Positions 6,885 through 8,321 of a stretch of DNA of 8,321 nt are shown one piece after another. The stretch covers positions 1-8,321 of the forward strand of contig CAJUPS010000120.1 in assembly GCA_910588045.1 (NCBI GenBank), written 5' to 3'. Source of the DNA: an uncultured Oscillospiraceae bacterium. Lineage in GTDB: Bacteria > Bacillota > Clostridia > Oscillospirales > Oscillospiraceae. A program made the position numbers and the translations under genes. Within the stretch, counting starts at the first letter, position 1, and every line of letters begins with the position of its first letter. The notes beneath the pieces are model-generated. The model had not been told where the DNA came from, ran no database searches, and was given only the letters and a program-made list of their open reading frames with translations.

Positions 6885-6891
6885 CCTCCCT
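6885..6891 (-). promoter_or_regulatory. Shine-Dalgarno site fixing the GTG start
   Basis: AGGGAGG on the minus strand lies 8 nt upstream of GTG at 6876. It is the reason for preferring this start to the longer TTG reading from 6987. A weak -10-like TATAGT (6910-6905) lies just upstream with no good -35. Confidence 0.65.
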
Positions 6892-6980
6892 GGCGTTTCT
6901 CGGCACTATAAACGCTGATGTATGTGAATTTACTCCGAAATTCTCAAATAAGCTGTGAACCGACCCGAATTTCCTCCTCC

Positions 6981-7009
6981 TTGACAAATATCCCCCCGGA
7001 TGTTACACT
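6981..7009 (+). promoter_or_regulatory. Sigma-A promoter of the cysteine desulfidase gene
   Basis: TTGACA (6981-6986) is a perfect -35, followed by exactly 17 nt and TACACT (7004-7009), a 4 of 6 match to the -10. The predicted transcript starts near 7016, giving a leader of about 30 nt before the ATG. No clear operator is visible. Confidence 0.75.
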
Positions 7010-7046
7010 CTCTTTATACAATTTACCGAAAGAGAGGACCACCTCC

Positions 7047-8321
7047 ATGGACAAGACCGATCCCCGCTATCAGCACTTTGTCCGGATTCTCCGGGAGGAG
7101 TTGGTGCCCGCCATGGGCTGTACCGAGCCCATCGCCATTGCCTACGGCGCGGCCCGGGCCCGGGAGGTCCTGGGGGCCGTGCCGGACCAGATCCTGGTGG
7201 AGGCCAGCGGGAACATCATCAAGAACGTAAAGAGCGTAGTCGTCCCCAATACCGGCGGCCTCAAGGGCATCGGGGCCGCCGCCGCCGCCGGAGCCGTGGC
7301 GGGGGACGCGGAGAAGATTCTGGAAGTCCTCTCCAGCGTCACGGAGGCGCAGAAGGTCCAACTCCGGGACTACCTGGCCAGTCACGAGATCACGGTGCGC
7401 CCCGCCGAGGGGGACGCGGTGTTCGACATTATTCTCACCCTCTGGTCCGGGGCGGACCAAGTCCGGCTGCGCCTCACGGACTACCACACCAACATTGTCC
7501 TCATTGAGAAGAACGGGGAGGCGCTGCTCAAATGCGGCGAGGTGGTATCCCCTGCGGCCAGCGGCCTGACGGACCGCAGCTGCCTCAGCGTGGACGCCAT
7601 TGTGGACTTCGCGGACACCGTGGACCTGGAGGACATCCGGGAGCCGGTGGAGCGGCAGCTGGCCTGCAACCTGGCCATTGCCCGGGAGGGGATGGCCAAC
7701 GACTGGGGGGCCAATATCGGCAAGGTCCTCCGGGAATCCTACGGCGAGGACGTAAAGGTCCGGGCCCGCTATATGGCCGCCGCCGGGTCCGACGCCCGGA
7801 TGAGCGGCTGTGAAATGCCGGTGATCATCGTCTCCGGCAGCGGCAACCAGGGTATCACGGCCTCCGTCCCCGTGGCGGTGTACGCCGAGGAGCTGGGGGT
7901 GAGCCACGAAAAGCTCCTCCGGGCCGTGACCCTCAGCGACCTGCTGACCATCCATATGAAGACCGGGATTGGCCGCCTGAGCGCCTACTGCGGCGCGGTG
8001 AGCGCGGGCTGCGCCGCCGGCGGGGCCATCGCCTACCTCTACGGCGGGGGACGCCGGGAGGTGGCCCACACGCTGGTCAACGCCCTGGCCACCATCTCCG
8101 GCATGATCTGCGACGGCGCAAAGCCCTCCTGCGCGGCCAAGATTGCCGCCGCCGTGGACGCGGGGGTGCTGGGGTGGCACATGTTCCGGGGCGGACAGCA
8201 GTTCCGGAGCGGAGAGGGCATTGTCACCAAGGGCGTGGAGCAGACCATCGCCAACATCGGCCGCCTGGGCCGCCTGGGGATGCGGGAGACCGACAGGGAG
8301 ATCATCCGCATCATGACCGGC
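7047..8321 (+). CDS. cyuA: L-cysteine desulfidase (CyuA / UPF0597 family), 3' end cut by the window
   Basis: The reading frame is open for 425 codons to the window edge. The E. coli relative (CyuA, formerly YhaM) is about 436 residues, so only the last few residues are likely missing. The family uses a [4Fe-4S] cluster to convert L-cysteine to pyruvate, ammonia and sulfide in the cytoplasm; its fold is shared with the alpha part of Fe-S L-serine dehydratases. Visible marks are AMGCTEPIA with Cys25, NTGGLKGIGAA (68-78), SGSGNQGI, SAYCGAVSAGCAAGG with Cys315 and Cys322, and GMICDGAKPSCAAK with Cys355 and Cys362. These cysteines include the expected cluster ligands. The ATG follows AGAGGA (7033-7038), and a sigma-A promoter lies upstream. 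Possible roles are cysteine catabolism, detoxification and sulfide production. No cysteine transporter or regulator is seen inside the window. Confidence 0.93.
   Translation, partial: MDKTDPRYQHFVRILREELVPAMGCTEPIAIAYGAARAREVLGAVPDQILVEASGNIIKNVKSVVVPNTGGLKGIGAAAAAGAVAGDAEKILEVLSSVTEAQKVQLRDYLASHEITVRPAEGDAVFDIILTLWSGADQVRLRLTDYHTNIVLIEKNGEALLKCGEVVSPAASGLTDRSCLSVDAIVDFADTVDLEDIREPVERQLACNLAIAREGMANDWGANIGKVLRESYGEDVKVRARYMAAAGSDARMSGCEMPVIIVSGSGNQGITASVPVAVYAEELGVSHEKLLRAVTLSDLLTIHMKTGIGRLSAYCGAVSAGCAAGGAIAYLYGGGRREVAHTLVNALATISGMICDGAKPSCAAKIAAAVDAGVLGWHMFRGGQQFRSGEGIVTKGVEQTIANIGRLGRLGMRETDREIIRIMTG

Noticed and set aside
6877..6987. N-terminal extension of the UDG-like protein from a TTG codon
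   Set aside because: The TTG overlaps its own purine-rich stretch, the added residues match no fold, and a much better Shine-Dalgarno precedes the GTG at 6876.
7023..8180. A 385-codon minus-strand frame opposite the cysteine desulfidase gene
   Set aside because: It is low-complexity His/Gly/Ala-rich shadow sequence. The plus-strand frame matches a known family along its whole length.

Overview
This 8.3 kb window looks like chromosomal DNA of a moderately GC-rich gut Clostridia/Firmicutes bacterium, probably from or near the Oscillospiraceae. That placement is an inference from four things: Gram-positive style Shine-Dalgarno sites and sigma-A promoters, a BlaI/BlaR1 (M56) regulatory pair, a secreted leucine-rich-repeat protein with a degenerate S-layer-like C-terminus, and an L-cysteine desulfidase. 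No rRNA, tRNA, CRISPR array or transposase gene is visible.

Layout, left to right. (1) 58-2448 (+): a secreted multi-domain surface protein with a signal peptide, a beta-helix-like region, ten BspA-type leucine-rich repeats, a short tandem beta repeat and an acidic SLH-like C-terminus. A strong hairpin terminator follows at 2483-2510. (2) 2511-3020: about 500 bp without a credible gene. It holds a roughly 160 bp, nearly fully palindromic, MITE-like element flanked by TA dinucleotides, then a stretch with one short weak ORF, then four perfect short hairpins in a row. (3) 5720-3021 (-): a BlaR1-type M56 metallopeptidase receptor with an unusual proline-periodic outer loop and a large C-terminal ectodomain that does not look like a penicillin-binding domain. 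(4) 6110-5721 (-): a BlaI-type repressor whose stop codon directly abuts the receptor start. A promoter carrying two TACA/TGTA operator copies lies just upstream. (5) 6876-6181 (-): a probable uracil-DNA-glycosylase-superfamily protein of unknown role. (6) 7047-8321 (+, runs off the window): L-cysteine desulfidase (CyuA/UPF0597), divergent from (5), with a clear sigma-A promoter.

How the parts fit: blaI and blaR1 form an autoregulated sensor-repressor operon. In the known systems, the receptor senses a ligand outside the cell, its cytoplasmic zinc protease is activated, and repressor is lost from the TACA/TGTA operators. No beta-lactamase or PBP gene lies in the window, and the sensor domain lacks recognisable PBP motifs, so both the ligand and the target genes are open. 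This is the best candidate here for something undescribed. The surface protein and the cysteine desulfidase appear to be independent transcription units.
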